Assembly (NCBI RefSeq): GCF_008326345.1
Contig: NZ_BJEN01000002.1
Span: forward strand, 620,001 to 684,000
Origin: Cutibacterium modestum
Lineage (GTDB): Bacteria; Actinomycetota; Actinomycetes; Propionibacteriales; Propionibacteriaceae
DNA length: 64,000 nucleotides
Direction of reading: 5' to 3'
Shown: piece after piece, positions 44,140 to 54,176 of the stretch
How positions within the stretch are numbered: the first letter of the stretch is position 1
Layout: every line of letters begins with the position of its first letter
Notes under the pieces: generated by a model
What the model was told of the DNA's origin: nothing
Databases searched by the model: none
Seen by the model: only the letters and a program-made list of their open reading frames with translations
Made by a program: the position numbers and the translations under genes

Positions 44140-47100
44140 CAGAACGTCACCTCCTGGCCACGACGCCGGATGAGCGTCACTTCGTCCCGTTGATTACCGG
44201 TGGGGCCGTAGTAGTTGAAGGCGTAACTGAGCTGGGCGTACCCGCCGATAAAGTGGCTAGGTTTCAGCATGATCCGGGTGAGGGAGTTGTGGGTGCCGCC
44301 ACGTTTGCCTGAGCGTTCGGTCAGTGGAGTGTTCACAGTGCGTTCCTGCCCGTGGTACATGAACACTGTTCCCTCCGGGATCCGGTGGCTGACAATGGCG
44401 CGGGCGTCGACCGTGCCGTTGCGGTTGTAAGCCTCCACCCAGTCGTTGTCGGTGACCCCAATCTTCGCGGCATCGACAGGAGACATCCAGATCGTCTGGC
44501 CTCCGCGGGCCAGGGTGAGCATGTGCAGGTTGTCGTAGTACTGCGAGTGGATACCCCATTTGTTGTGTGGGGTCATGTACCGCACCGACACCACCGCCGT
44601 GCCATTGGCATCAGTACCCGTGTATCCGGCAGCTGGCTCGTCGTAGATGTGTGCGACATCAAGTGGGGGTCGGAAGATCGGAAGACTCTCACCCATATCA
44701 CGCATCCAGTCGTGGTCCAGGTAGTAATGCATTCGTCCGGTGAGGGTGTGCCACGGCTTGTGTCGTTCCACATTGATGACGAAGGCCGAGTAGCGACGTC
44801 CTCCGTGCTCCGAACCCGACCACTCGGGTGAGGTGATGACGGGCTGGGGCTGGATGACTGTGTCGGTAAACGTCACCCTGCGGTCCTGTGACCCCGTGGA
44901 CAGGTCGGTTAGTTTCGTGCCCGTACGGGTTTCCAATTGCTCGAAACCGGCAGTGGCCAGACGACCGTTGGTGGTTCCGGAGGTGGCCAGAATCGTGTTG
45001 CAGACCTTGATCGCGGTGTCGAGGAGCGGGCGTCCCGCACCGGGGCCGGAGGTGGCGACGCCGTGGCGTCGTGCCAAGTCGGCGACTTCCTGATCGGGAT
45101 GGAATGGCACCCCCTTGGTCACCATCCCGAGATTCTCGGTGAGTGGCCCGAGGGTGTCAAACTTCGCACCGATCCGGGTGTAATCACGCTCCACGGTGAC
45201 GAGCTTGGGCATCGTCACTCCGGGGATCCAGGTTTCCTGCTCCCGGCTGACGGAACCGGCGGGCGTCGTCATCTCGTCGAGGGTGTCGTGCATCAACGGT
45301 GCAGCGACGATATCGGTGCGGGTCCCCAGATGTGTTGCCGCCATCTGGGAGACGAGGTGTGCCAGGGTCTGGAACACCTCGAAGTCAGTACGTGCCTCCC
45401 ACGGTGGATCCACCGCTGGGTTGAAGGAATGAACGTAGGGATGCATGTCGGTGCTTGACAGGTCATGCTTCTCATACCACGTAGCGGCCGGCAGGACGAT
45501 GTCGGAATGCAGCGTAGTGGACGTGTTGCGGAAGTCCGCGGTCCACATGAGGTCGAGTTTGCCCGGTGGGGTGTCGTCGCGCCAACGGATGTCGGCAGGA
45601 CGCTTATCCTCGGGTAGCTCGGTGGCGTTGACGTCGTTTTCGCAGCCAAGCATGTGCTTCATGAAGAACTCGGTGCCCTTGGCGCTGGAGCCCAGTAGGT
45701 TGGTGCGCCAGTTGGCCAGCAGGCGTGGATGGTTCTGAGCGGCATCGGGATCCTCACAGGCGAAGCCCAAGGAACCGTCGGTCAGTTTCTGAGCGATGTA
45801 ACCGGCTGGCTCCATCCCGGCAGCGGCGGCCTCGTCGGCGAGATCCAGCGGATTGCGGGTGAAGGTTGGGTAGCTCGGTGTCCATCCGCGGCGTGCCGAG
45901 TCCACCAAGCAGTCCGCAGTGGTTCGGCCGGCAAAGGAGTTGCTGCCTAGGGGAGAGGCCACGCTCTCGGCGCGGGCACCGTCATAGCGCCACTGGTCGG
46001 TGGTGAGGTAGTACCAGGCAGTGGAGATCATTTGACGTGCCGGACGTGCCCAGTCCAGCGCAAACGAGTAGTTGGCCCAGCCAGTGAATGGTCGCACCTT
46101 CTCCTGACCGACGTAGTGGGCCCACCCGCCACCGTTGACGCCCTGGGTGGCACACATGTTCGTCAACGCGAGGAATGTCCGGTAGATCTCATCGGCATGG
46201 TAGAAGTGGTTGACTCCTGCTCCCATAACGATCATGGACCGTCCACCGGTTTCCAGCGAGTTCAGCGCGAACTCCCGGCCGATGCGTTCGGCCGCGGTCG
46301 CTGGCACGCCGGTGAGTTCGGCCTGCCAGGCGGGGGTTCCCGGCACCGTGGGATCGTCGTAACCGCTGGGCCATTGACCGGGCAGCCCCTCACGGCTGAC
46401 GGCGTATTGGGCGAGCAGGAGGTCGTAGACGGTGGTGACGAGCCTGGCACCGATGCGACGGGCTGGTACTCCGCGGTGCACGATGCCGGCACCTAGGCTT
46501 GTCTGGTCCGGGCTGGAGGGCAGGTCGAAGCGGGGCAGGGCAATCTCTACGGCTTCCCAGGAATCGGTGTCCATCATGCTCATGACGGGGTCGACGCCAT
46601 CGAGATTGAGATTCCAGTGCCCGGCCCCCGACTCGGAGAACCGATCGGCCAAGGTTCCACCGGGATCCTTGAGTGACCCGTCAGCCTCTATCACTAGCGG
46701 ACGGAACTCGGGGTGATCTGGACGCGTCTCAACATCGACCTTGTCGGCGGTGAGAAACTTTCCGGGTACATATGCCGCGCCGTCGGCCTGTGGGCCGTCG
46801 AAACGGTCTAGTTCGACGAGGAAGGCAGAGTCGGTGTACCGACGCATGTAGTCAAGGAACATTGGTTCGCGACGCTTGACATGAAATTCCGAGAGGACGA
46901 CATGGCCCATGGCCATGGCAAGAGCTCCGTCGGTTCCCGAGGCGACGCGCAGCCACTCGTCGGCGAACTTCGTGTTGTCGGCATAGTCCGGACTCACGAC
47001 GATGACCTTCTGGCCGTGATAGCGCGCCTCGGTCATGAAGTGCGCGTCTGGGGTGCGTGTCACGGGAACGTTAGATCCCCACATGATGAGGTATTGGGAG

Positions 47101-47876
47101 TTGAACCAGTCGCCAGCCTCGGGCACGTCGGTTTGGTCGCCGAAGACCTGGGGACTGGCCGGGGGGAGGTCGGCATACCAGTCGTAAAAGCTCAACATGG
47201 TGCCACCAAGAAGTTCTGTGAACCGGGATCCGGCTCCGTAGGACACCATGGACATAGCCGGGATGACCGAGAACCCGGCAATGCGATCGGGTCCGTAGGC
47301 TTTGATGGTATGTACATAGGCCGCCGCGATGATCTGCGTGGCCTCCTCCCACGACACACGCACCATACCGCCATGCCCGCGAGCGCTTTTGTAAGCGCGG
47401 GAGAGCTGTGAGTCATCGACAATGGCTGCCCAGGCATCGACCGGGTCGCCGAGTTCAGCGAGCTTGTCTCGCCAAGCGTCCAGTAGGATCGAGCGTACGT
47501 AAGGGTGGCGTATCCGTGTGGGAGAGTATTCATACCAGCTGAACGAGGCGCCACGCGGGCATCCGCGTGGCTCGTAGTCGGGCATATCCGGGCCGGTGGA
47601 CGGATAGTCGGTTTCCTGAGACTCCCAGGTGATGATCCCATCTTTGACATAGATCTTCCACGAGCACGAGCCGGTGCAGTTCACCCCGTGGGTAGAGCGC
47701 ACAACCTTGTCGTGGGCCCAACGCTTGCGGTAGAAGACGTCGGCGTCGCGTCCGCCCTTCAGGAACAGCTGGCGTGTATCGGACGACGTCGTGCCGCGGC
47801 GTAGCCAGGTTCCCATTTTGAGTAAGGCTGAGCTGCTGGGGGGCTCGAGGTCAGATGCTTCGCCGTACGCCGTCAT
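44139..47876 (-). CDS. narG: Respiratory nitrate reductase alpha subunit
   Basis: A 1,245-residue molybdoenzyme, about the length of E. coli NarG. The N-terminal FS0 region has HGVNCTGSCSWKIYVKDG and GCPRGASFSWYEYSP with the His and three Cys ligands. The Mo-bis-MGD domain follows, with FYDWYADLPPASPQ around the molybdenum-ligand Asp. There is no Tat signal of the twin-arginine type, as for NarG on the inner face. It reduces nitrate to nitrite. Start ATG 47876 with GGAGG upstream. narK precedes it by 59 bases. Confidence 0.97.
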   Translation of the reverse strand: MTAYGEASDLEPPSSSALLKMGTWLRRGTTSSDTRQLFLKGGRDADVFYRKRWAHDKVVRSTHGVNCTGSCSWKIYVKDGIITWESQETDYPSTGPDMPDYEPRGCPRGASFSWYEYSPTRIRHPYVRSILLDAWRDKLAELGDPVDAWAAIVDDSQLSRAYKSARGHGGMVRVSWEEATQIIAAAYVHTIKAYGPDRIAGFSVIPAMSMVSYGAGSRFTELLGGTMLSFYDWYADLPPASPQVFGDQTDVPEAGDWFNSQYLIMWGSNVPVTRTPDAHFMTEARYHGQKVIVVSPDYADNTKFADEWLRVASGTDGALAMAMGHVVLSEFHVKRREPMFLDYMRRYTDSAFLVELDRFDGPQADGAAYVPGKFLTADKVDVETRPDHPEFRPLVIEADGSLKDPGGTLADRFSESGAGHWNLNLDGVDPVMSMMDTDSWEAVEIALPRFDLPSSPDQTSLGAGIVHRGVPARRIGARLVTTVYDLLLAQYAVSREGLPGQWPSGYDDPTVPGTPAWQAELTGVPATAAERIGREFALNSLETGGRSMIVMGAGVNHFYHADEIYRTFLALTNMCATQGVNGGGWAHYVGQEKVRPFTGWANYSFALDWARPARQMISTAWYYLTTDQWRYDGARAESVASPLGSNSFAGRTTADCLVDSARRGWTPSYPTFTRNPLDLADEAAAAGMEPAGYIAQKLTDGSLGFACEDPDAAQNHPRLLANWRTNLLGSSAKGTEFFMKHMLGCENDVNATELPEDKRPADIRWRDDTPPGKLDLMWTADFRNTSTTLHSDIVLPAATWYEKHDLSSTDMHPYVHSFNPAVDPPWEARTDFEVFQTLAHLVSQMAATHLGTRTDIVAAPLMHDTLDEMTTPAGSVSREQETWIPGVTMPKLVTVERDYTRIGAKFDTLGPLTENLGMVTKGVPFHPDQEVADLARRHGVATSGPGAGRPLLDTAIKVCNTILATSGTTNGRLATAGFEQLETRTGTKLTDLSTGSQDRRVTFTDTVIQPQPVITSPEWSGSEHGGRRYSAFVINVERHKPWHTLTGRMHYYLDHDWMRDMGESLPIFRPPLDVAHIYDEPAAGYTGTDANGTAVVSVRYMTPHNKWGIHSQYYDNLHMLTLARGGQTIWMSPVDAAKIGVTDNDWVEAYNRNGTVDARAIVSHRIPEGTVFMYHGQERTVNTPLTERSGKRGGTHNSLTRIMLKPSHFIGGYAQLSYAFNYYGPTGNQRDEVTLIRRRGQEVTF

Positions 47877-47935
47877 CGGGGGCCTCCTTCGTAAAAACGA
47901 ACCGAGTTAAGTGTGTTGGAACTGGGGCCCACTGG

Positions 47936-49252
47936 TCAGCCTGGGTATGGGGCACCAGGGCGGGCGTAACGGATCCAGCAGATGATCGAGCACAGGATGC
48001 AGAAGGCGGTGCAGATCCAGAACCAGGCAGCGGCCGTCATCGACGATAGGGCGACGCCGACGACGAACGGGCCGAAGCAGCCGATGGCGGCGGTGAACCC
48101 GATGGCTCCACCAGCTTGCCTGGCAGGCATGATCATGGGCATTTGCTTGAAGGTCCCGGCGTTACCGATGCCGGAGAAGAAGAACATGGTGAGCATTCCC
48201 CACAGGAAGTAGGCAAACTGGTCCGGATTGGTGGGATTGAGGAAGAAAGCGCAGAATCCGAGCGTCAGCGCCATCCCGATGCCCGAGACAAAGGTCCAGA
48301 TCGACCCACCAAAGCGGTCGCATAGCGGCCCCCAGATAACACGCACTAACGAACCGATGAGAGGGCCAAGAAAGGCATAGGAGGCGCCGGCGGGCAAATC
48401 AGAGAATCCCTGAGCCAAGCTGCTCGAACTGCCATAAGTATTGTTGATAAGCAATCCGAACTGGGCGCTGAAACCGCTGAACAGGCCGAAGGTCATGACG
48501 TACATGAGTGTCATGATCCAAGTGTCGGGGTTGGCGAAGATGTCGATCTGCTGACGGAAGTTTGCCTTCACTGGAACGTCTTTGAGCATGGTGAAGGCCA
48601 AGATCGTGGCTAGGATGGTCCACGGTACGAAGACTATGGCGATGTTGTGCACCCACAGAGGGCTCCCGGCTGTGCGCTGCGGGGCTACCCATGTGAGGCC
48701 GAGGAGTCCGAAGCTCATGAGCCACGGGCCGAGCAACTGGACGATGGACATCCCCAGGTTGCCGATGCCAGCCTGTAGTCCCAAAGCGGTGCCCTGTTTG
48801 CGTTTAGGGAAGAAGTAGCCCGTCGACGGCATGTAACCGGAGAAAGAGCCGCCTCCAATGCCGCATAAGAAGGCGAGCAGGAGAAGGGTTCCATACCCGG
48901 TCGACGTGTTCTGGACGGCGAAGAACCAGCCCAGCATGGGGATGAGGTAGAGCAGGGAGCTGTATCCCACGAGCCTGCGAGTGCCGGTCACCGGCGGCAG
49001 GAACATGTAGACCAGCCGGATGAGGCCTCCCGAGAGCCCTGGCATGGCGGTGAGCCAGTACAGCTGCGACTTTGTCAGCTGGAATCCGATGGCGTTGAGT
49101 TTGGGTGCGATCGCGCTCACCAAGAACCAGACGCAAAACGCGATGATCATAGAGAACGTCGAAATGGTCAAGGTCCGCCATGCGATACGGGAATCCCAGT
49201 TTTCCTCGGGGTCCCAGTTCTCGATGAGATGGCGGGAGGGGCTTGTGCTCAC
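47936..49252 (-). CDS. narK: Nitrate/nitrite transporter NarK family
   Basis: A 438-residue MFS transporter of the NNP family with 12 helices. Signatures are GLSGGLIRLVYMFLPP in helix 2 and GGSFSGYMPSTGYFFPKRKQGTALGLQAGIGNLG in helices 4-5 with the nitrate-binding Arg residues. It imports nitrate and exports nitrite for the NarGHI enzyme. The start is a GTG at 49252. It is first in the nar transcript (narK-G-H-J-I-regulator). Confidence 0.94.
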   Translation of the reverse strand: MSTSPSRHLIENWDPEENWDSRIAWRTLTISTFSMIIAFCVWFLVSAIAPKLNAIGFQLTKSQLYWLTAMPGLSGGLIRLVYMFLPPVTGTRRLVGYSSLLYLIPMLGWFFAVQNTSTGYGTLLLLAFLCGIGGGSFSGYMPSTGYFFPKRKQGTALGLQAGIGNLGMSIVQLLGPWLMSFGLLGLTWVAPQRTAGSPLWVHNIAIVFVPWTILATILAFTMLKDVPVKANFRQQIDIFANPDTWIMTLMYVMTFGLFSGFSAQFGLLINNTYGSSSSLAQGFSDLPAGASYAFLGPLIGSLVRVIWGPLCDRFGGSIWTFVSGIGMALTLGFCAFFLNPTNPDQFAYFLWGMLTMFFFSGIGNAGTFKQMPMIMPARQAGGAIGFTAAIGCFGPFVVGVALSSMTAAAWFWICTAFCILCSIICWIRYARPGAPYPG

Positions 49253-49638
49253 GGTGCCTCCGCGTGGGATCGGTTAATTAGCACGGAGATTACCAGAGAA
49301 AATCGGTGTTGGGATACTATCGGGCACTTCGTCCCAACGTCGACATGGCCCAGGTTGCACTAGCGAGCTGGGTGGGGAGCGGGCGACCGGGTCGTGGAAC
49401 CAACAAAAGTTTTCCGCCTCGATGACGCCACCTCCACGGGGAGACTCGCCCAGTGAAACCAGGTGCCGTTGAGCGACGAGGTGTTGGCCTCATGGGCCTC
49501 ATGTGCAGCTGGTCCCTCTCGTCATTCGCCAGGGACCGTGACCTGTCAAGATCAAGATTCTTCATCTTCTAATGCCTTTCACGACATGGCAAGTCCTAGT
49601 TCTGAGGTTGCCTGCCCGTGGCGAGGCATGATCATGAC
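49253..49638. other. narK-mobA divergent intergenic region
   Basis: This gap must hold the promoters of the nar operon (minus) and mobA (plus). A perfect 7-bp inverted repeat (GTTGGGA, 17 bases, TCCCAAC) lies at 49308-49338, 56 bases upstream of the narK start, and could be a regulator site or a leader hairpin. A minus-strand frame at 49317-49565 lacks any family likeness and I do not call it a gene. Confidence 0.5.
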
Positions 49639-50259
49639 ATGACCGATCATCGTCTGGATGCCGTCATCCTCGCTGGAGGACGTGCCCGCCGACTGGGCGG
49701 GGTATCGAAGGCTGATTTGCGTGTAGGGGGGCGTCGTCTACTGGATGTCGTGATGGATGCAGTAGATCGGGTCCGTGAGGGGGCGGAAGGCTGTGACGTT
49801 ATCGTTGCCCGTGAATCGGTCGGGTTGCCTCGACGTGTATTGCGCACCATGGAGGAACCGCCCGGCTCTGGGCCGCTGGCCGGGATCGACGCAGGATTGC
49901 AGGTTCTGCCTCCCGCTCGGCCGGGCGACTTGGTGCTCGTCTGCGCAGTGGATTCCCCAGGGATTGGGAAGTGTATTCCGCAACTGTGCCGTGCCTTGGA
50001 TGACAACTCGGTGAGTCACCTCGCTGGGGCGGTGGCCTTCGGAGGAACCCCGCAACCTCGTCGTCAACTCCTGCAGGGGGTGTATCGACGAGTGTCTTTG
50101 GAGGCAACCATTGTTGCTTCCGGCATGGTCATCAACCGCTCGGTGCACAGCGTGCTGGGAAAGTTGGATTTACTCGATGTGCCGGTGGGCCCAGAAGTCT
50201 GTCGTGACCTCGACACCCCGGATGACCTGGAATGGTGGCGGCACCATGCCGCCGATTGA
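49639..50259 (+). CDS. mobA: Molybdenum cofactor guanylyltransferase
   Basis: A 206-residue nucleotidyltransferase with the MobA signature VILAGGRARRLGGVSKADL near the N-terminus and a later CAVDSPG. It links GMP to Mo-molybdopterin to give the bis-MGD form used by NarG and DmsA. The second strand and PLAGIDAGL match family members. The ATG at 49639 is chosen; the frame opens at a GTG at 49618. Confidence 0.88.
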   Translation: MTDHRLDAVILAGGRARRLGGVSKADLRVGGRRLLDVVMDAVDRVREGAEGCDVIVARESVGLPRRVLRTMEEPPGSGPLAGIDAGLQVLPPARPGDLVLVCAVDSPGIGKCIPQLCRALDDNSVSHLAGAVAFGGTPQPRRQLLQGVYRRVSLEATIVASGMVINRSVHSVLGKLDLLDVPVGPEVCRDLDTPDDLEWWRHHAAD

Positions 50260-50524
50260 CCCTCCGATTGGCGTGTTCTCGGAAGCCTTACTCGTCTGTT
50301 GTCCCGCCCCGGGTCATTCACGTTGCTCGAGGTATGCAAGACGCTTTCTCCCGGAGAAACAGATGTTGGGCGCTTCTCGTCGCGGAAGGGCCGCGCTCGG
50401 CCAGAAGCTGGGCATTGACGTAACTCCCAGGTGATGAAGAAGCTCCTGTTGGCTTCGCTCATGCTTGGCTTGCCGGCAGGCCTGCTGGCGATGACAGAAT
50501 CTCTCCCCGCGCAACGTCCAGGTT

Positions 50525-51112
50525 ATGCTCTCCAGCGAGGATGCGCTTCACCCAGTCGACTGGGGGTTGGTCAACGGTACTGCTGGTGAGGCCCCCGATA
50601 GCATTTCCCGCGTGGAAGAGATCAAGGCCCGTGTTATCACCGTTTCGGACCGTTGTGCCTCGGGAGCGGCGACGGATCGGTCTGGCCCTTTGGCCCTTTC
50701 GTTGCTCGCTGGCTTGGGTTACAGCTGGCTTCGCCCCGGACCGGTAGTTGTCGTGCCCGACGGCATCGACTCGGTGCGTGGTGCCCTGAGGGACGCGCTG
50801 AGGCATGGATACCGTCTTGTCGTCACCACTGGCGGAACGGGGGTATCGCCGCGTGACCTCACCCCGGAAGCTACTGAGCCAATGCTGGTTGCCCGTCTGG
50901 ATGGGTTGGCGGAGCAGATCCGAGCCAATGGCGGTCATGCTTCCGCCGTAGCAGGGCTTTCGCGCGGGCTGGTGGGAGTCACTTCGCGTGACTGTCAGGG
51001 GGCGCTCATCGTCAATGCCCCGGGATCCACCGGAGGGGTGCGCGATACCTTCGCCGTGATCGGTCCGGTGCTCGAGCACATCTTTAGCCAGCTTGCAGGT
51101 GGGGGACATTGA
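50525..51112 (+). CDS. MogA/MoaB family molybdopterin adenylyltransferase
   Basis: A 195-residue protein of the MogA/MoaB fold: RVITVSDRCASG with D-SGP, VVTTGGTGVSPRDLTPEATEPML (the TGGTG phosphate loop) and VNAPGSTGGVRDTF. It adenylylates molybdopterin before MoeA inserts molybdenum. The first 29 residues are not family-like, so a GTG at 50612 may be the true start. It is part of the mobA-mog-DUF6457 group of cofactor genes. Confidence 0.88.
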   Translation: MLSSEDALHPVDWGLVNGTAGEAPDSISRVEEIKARVITVSDRCASGAATDRSGPLALSLLAGLGYSWLRPGPVVVVPDGIDSVRGALRDALRHGYRLVVTTGGTGVSPRDLTPEATEPMLVARLDGLAEQIRANGGHASAVAGLSRGLVGVTSRDCQGALIVNAPGSTGGVRDTFAVIGPVLEHIFSQLAGGGH

Positions 51113-51277
51113 CGCCCACCACACGCGGGACGGTGCGTCACATCTCGCAAGTCTGCGGAGTACGCTCTAACACACCTGCGCCCCGTCCTCGGGGTTGCTG
51201 TTGGGTCATAGGGTGTCCCTAGGACGAGAATAGGTGAACTACTACGTGTGATGCCCATGAGATGTCAGGAGGAAATC

Positions 51278-51553
51278 GTGCCGCATCATGACGACAACCC
51301 GGAGAAAATGGCCCAGATGCGCGAATGGTTGAAGACCGCGGCCGACGAGTTGAGTGTGGACCCAGCCGTTTTAACAGATGCCGAGCAGCCCCTGCTCGAT
51401 ATGGTCTCGGCCATCTCTCACGGGCCGTCACGCCCGGGGGCGCCGCTTACAGCCTTCCTCGTTGGTCTTGCCACTGCACAAGGTGGCAATACGACGGAGC
51501 TGGCGACGAAACTGACGCGGATTGCCGGCCAGCGAGGTTCGGCACAAAGCTAA
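51278..51553 (+). CDS. DUF6457 family protein
   Basis: A 91-residue helical protein with the DUF6457 pattern (MREWLKTAADELSVDP then LLDMVSAISHGPSRPGAPLTAFLVGLATAQGG). Genes of this family sit next to mobA or other molybdenum cofactor genes in Actinobacteria, so a cofactor-related role is likely but unproven. The GTG at 51278 has a perfect AGGAGG 6 bases upstream and is preferred to 51248. Confidence 0.8.
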   Translation: MPHHDDNPEKMAQMREWLKTAADELSVDPAVLTDAEQPLLDMVSAISHGPSRPGAPLTAFLVGLATAQGGNTTELATKLTRIAGQRGSAQS

Positions 51554-51614
51554 AGCCGTGCGAGAGGCGGTGGGATCGAGGCACCGGGCCGTGCGGGCGT
51601 TTCTCACCGCCCTG

Positions 51615-52384
51615 TCAGTGAGATGAGGTCATGTGGACAAGCTCAGCAAGTCCGTCCACGGTGCGCAGTCGTAATGTCCGTGTCGGACACGCCTGAACGC
51701 ACACACCGCACGCCACGCATCCCCGAGCCTACGATCGGGAACAGAGGTCTGATGCTACTGCCTGCTTCGTCAGTATCACCCTGCTGATCCATGCCTCCAT
51801 GTGGCTCGCTGAGGGCACAACAGCATTACCTAGTCTCCTTTCGCCGGCCTGTGGCCGCATCTGTGGGGCACATTTGGGTCGGGAAGACGGCCGGCGACTT
51901 AATATGCGCGATGTGCGCGGCGCCTGGGTGGTGCGAGCTGCGTGGTCATCAGACAGATCCGGCGTCTCGTTGCTTACGGCACGCAGTTGATCTACCGCCT
52001 CTAGGCCAAGTGCCTCGCGGCGTGGCAGCGCAATTCGTCCCAAGATCAGCGAGACTCCGGCGCGGCGAGGCCATCGCGGCTGGATCTGGGAGCGTGTGAC
52101 CGTCCGCACGTATCCCGGTAGAAGTCGCGACCACTCCTTGATGCGGTCAGCCACGCCCCGTGGATTATCCTTACAGAGGGTGACGGGGATCACGCTCACC
52201 CCATGGCCAATATCTGAGCCACGAGATCCACCGGGTATTCAGGCAGGCAGCCAGTGATGCGCACCCCGACCATGAATCGGTGTACCCGCAGTTCCGGCTC
52301 ATGACCGCAACCGAAGACCGTTGCACGAGGAAGATCGTGGCCACGTTGCCATCTCAGCAGTGGTTTCAGGTCGTCGCCGGTCAT
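51615..52384 (-). pseudogene. 4Fe-4S protein gene of the dms operon, broken twice
   Basis: Three pieces line up as one protein of about 256 residues. The first (52384-52196) ends LVAQILAMG; the second, one frame over, begins VSVIPVTLCKDNPRGVADRI at 52199, with four Gs at the junction. It reads on to DLCSRS, meets TAG at 51729-51731, and then in the same frame gives GCVACGVCVQACPTRTLRL, a [4Fe-4S] ferredoxin motif, up to 51615. It overlaps the dmsC stop by 4 bases, so it belongs to the dms operon, perhaps as an electron-transfer or assembly protein. Confidence 0.6.
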
Positions 52385-53390
52385 ATCCCGATTCGTGCCA
52401 GACTCGCGTAATGCAGTGCCCTTCCGACGAGTTCACTAGTGAAAGCGATCACCAGGACAGCGACGAGTAACCGACCCAATCCGTTGGGGTGTTCGCGCGG
52501 GGTACGTAGTGCACCGTGGTAGACGACGAGTCCCAGCATGAGTACGACAACACCCAGCAGCATGAGCCGGATGGTGTAGCTTGCGCCGGAATATAGGCCG
52601 CCAGCTTGATGGGCTGCAGGCCCGCCTGATGCGAGGCTGGAGGTATAGATCGGGTAACCCACCATGAGGGCCGCTGTGGCTATTGCAGCGACGATGGAGC
52701 ACCACTTGGTCACCGCCAGCGAAAGAGCCCATCCTGGTCGTCGGTAGGGGCGTTGGTTGCGTGAATCTCGTCAGTGACGTATCGAGACCACCAACCCGTG
52801 GTCGTCGGAGGTGTCTCCTTGGCTGGGGTCCCAGTGGTTTCATGACGATGACGCACCATCGCGGTGATCATGACCGCACACGCAACTGCGAGAGTCCCCA
52901 ATATGATGCTGGTAGCCGCGAAGGAGAAGGGCACCCACCAGCTGTGCCAAGCCGGGACCGTCACCAAGGAGTAGTAGATCATCGACTCACACACCACCAG
53001 GCCGATGCCCACGATTGTGGTGAGGGCCGCGAGAATTCGTTGAACAGTGAAAGAGGCTCGTCGGAACCAACTGACCAGGGCGAAGGCAAAGCCGAGCAAT
53101 GCGAAGCCAGAGCCGAACATGATCTCGCGCGACAGCCAGGAAGTTTGCGGATGACGCAGGACATTGAGGGTGTGAGCTGGGTAACCCATATGGAACATAG
53201 AGACGAAGAGGCCAAAGACCATGGCCGGACCGATGGCGTAGAGCACAGGGCGGCTGGCCCGTTCTACGACGCTGTTTTCGCGTCTTTTGATGGCTGCGCC
53301 CACGTGGACGAACCCCAGAACCACAAAGGCACCGACGCACATCTGCGTGACGATGGTGAACAGGATCATAGGTATATCGTGAGTGTGCAT
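52381..53390 (-). pseudogene. dmsC: DMSO reductase anchor subunit DmsC, split by a frameshift
   Basis: The first 226 codons give five hydrophobic helices (MILFTIVTQMCVGAFVVLGF and so on) and end at GLFRWR. A second frame starts at a GTG overlapping the stop (52713) and gives three more helices (SIVAAIATAALMVGYPIY, LMLLGVVVLMLGLVVYHG, LLVAVLVIAFTSELVG). Eight helices and about 336 residues in total match DmsC, the quinol-oxidising anchor. A one-base loss near 52711 explains the split; genuine two-gene coupling is less likely. Confidence 0.65.
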
Positions 53391-53426
53391 CAGATTTCCC
53401 CGGGATTGGCGATCTCGCAGGTGCCC

Positions 53427-54138
53427 TCATCCCATGCTTTGGGCATCACGGTGTGCAGCGATGACTAAATGTGGTTTTGTCACCGAGGGGTCAGGTAGCG
53501 GTGCGATGGCATTTTCATCGCCGTACTTACTGCGCAGTTTGTCGATCGGCCCCCAGTCGAGGGCTCGCGACGGGCAAGCGGCTACGCAGGCCGGTTCTTT
53601 GCCTTCGCTACGGTAGTCATAACACAGGTCGCACTTGCTCATCCGGCTGGTATCACTGTGGTGCGCTGTACGGGCAAGCCCACTCGCAGTACCTGCATCC
53701 CACACACTTGTCCTGATCAACATAAACGGTGCCGTCATCGCGACGCGACATCGCCGTGGTGGGGCACACTTCCATGTAGATCGGGTCCTCGCAGTGGTTG
53801 CAGGAAATCGACGTGTAGTACGTGAAAACCGATGGGCTGAAGGTGTCGCCGGAGGTCTGCCATCCTCCGCCGGCATACTCAACTACCCGCCGCCACCGCA
53901 CTCCCGTAGGCAGATCGTGTTTATCGGTGCAGGCGATCTGGCAGGCCTTGCACCCGGTACACAGCGTCTGGTCGAAGAAGAAGCCGTATTTGGCCCCCTC
54001 TTGGTGTAGTGGTTCGTACTCATCCTTCGGTTCTTTCAAATTCTCTAGGCTTTTATTAGGTGATATGCGGTGCTGCTCGTTAAAGACGGTGGATGCCACG
54101 TCGTCGTCGGGTACATCCGACCAGCTCACTTTCATCAC
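53427..54138 (-). pseudogene. dmsB: DMSO reductase iron-sulfur subunit DmsB, frameshifted
   Basis: The first part (161 codons from 54138) has the cluster motifs LCTGCKACQIACTDKHDLP, SCNHCEDPIYMEVCPTTAM and KCVGCRYCEWACPYSAPQ and then stops. The rest is in another frame: DTSRMSKCDLCYDYR and PACVAACPSRALDWG, ending at 53427. In intact DmsB the two join as CPYxAPQYDxxxxxMSKCDLC, so two bases are missing near 53654. The full product would be about 237 residues with four [4Fe-4S] clusters. Confidence 0.8.
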
Positions 54139-54176
54139 CTGGCGCGGATTGGCCGATTATGGGAAAGAGATGCGGG

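Noticed and set aside
49317-49565. Minus-strand 82-codon frame in the narK-mobA gap
   Set aside because: Very Arg/Pro-rich and without family resemblance; it occupies the promoter region of mobA.
50434-50592. Short frame starting MKKLLLASLMLGLPAGLLAM, between mobA and mog
   Set aside because: It resembles a signal peptide, but what follows has no domain and the frame runs into the mog gene in another frame. Not enough to call a gene.
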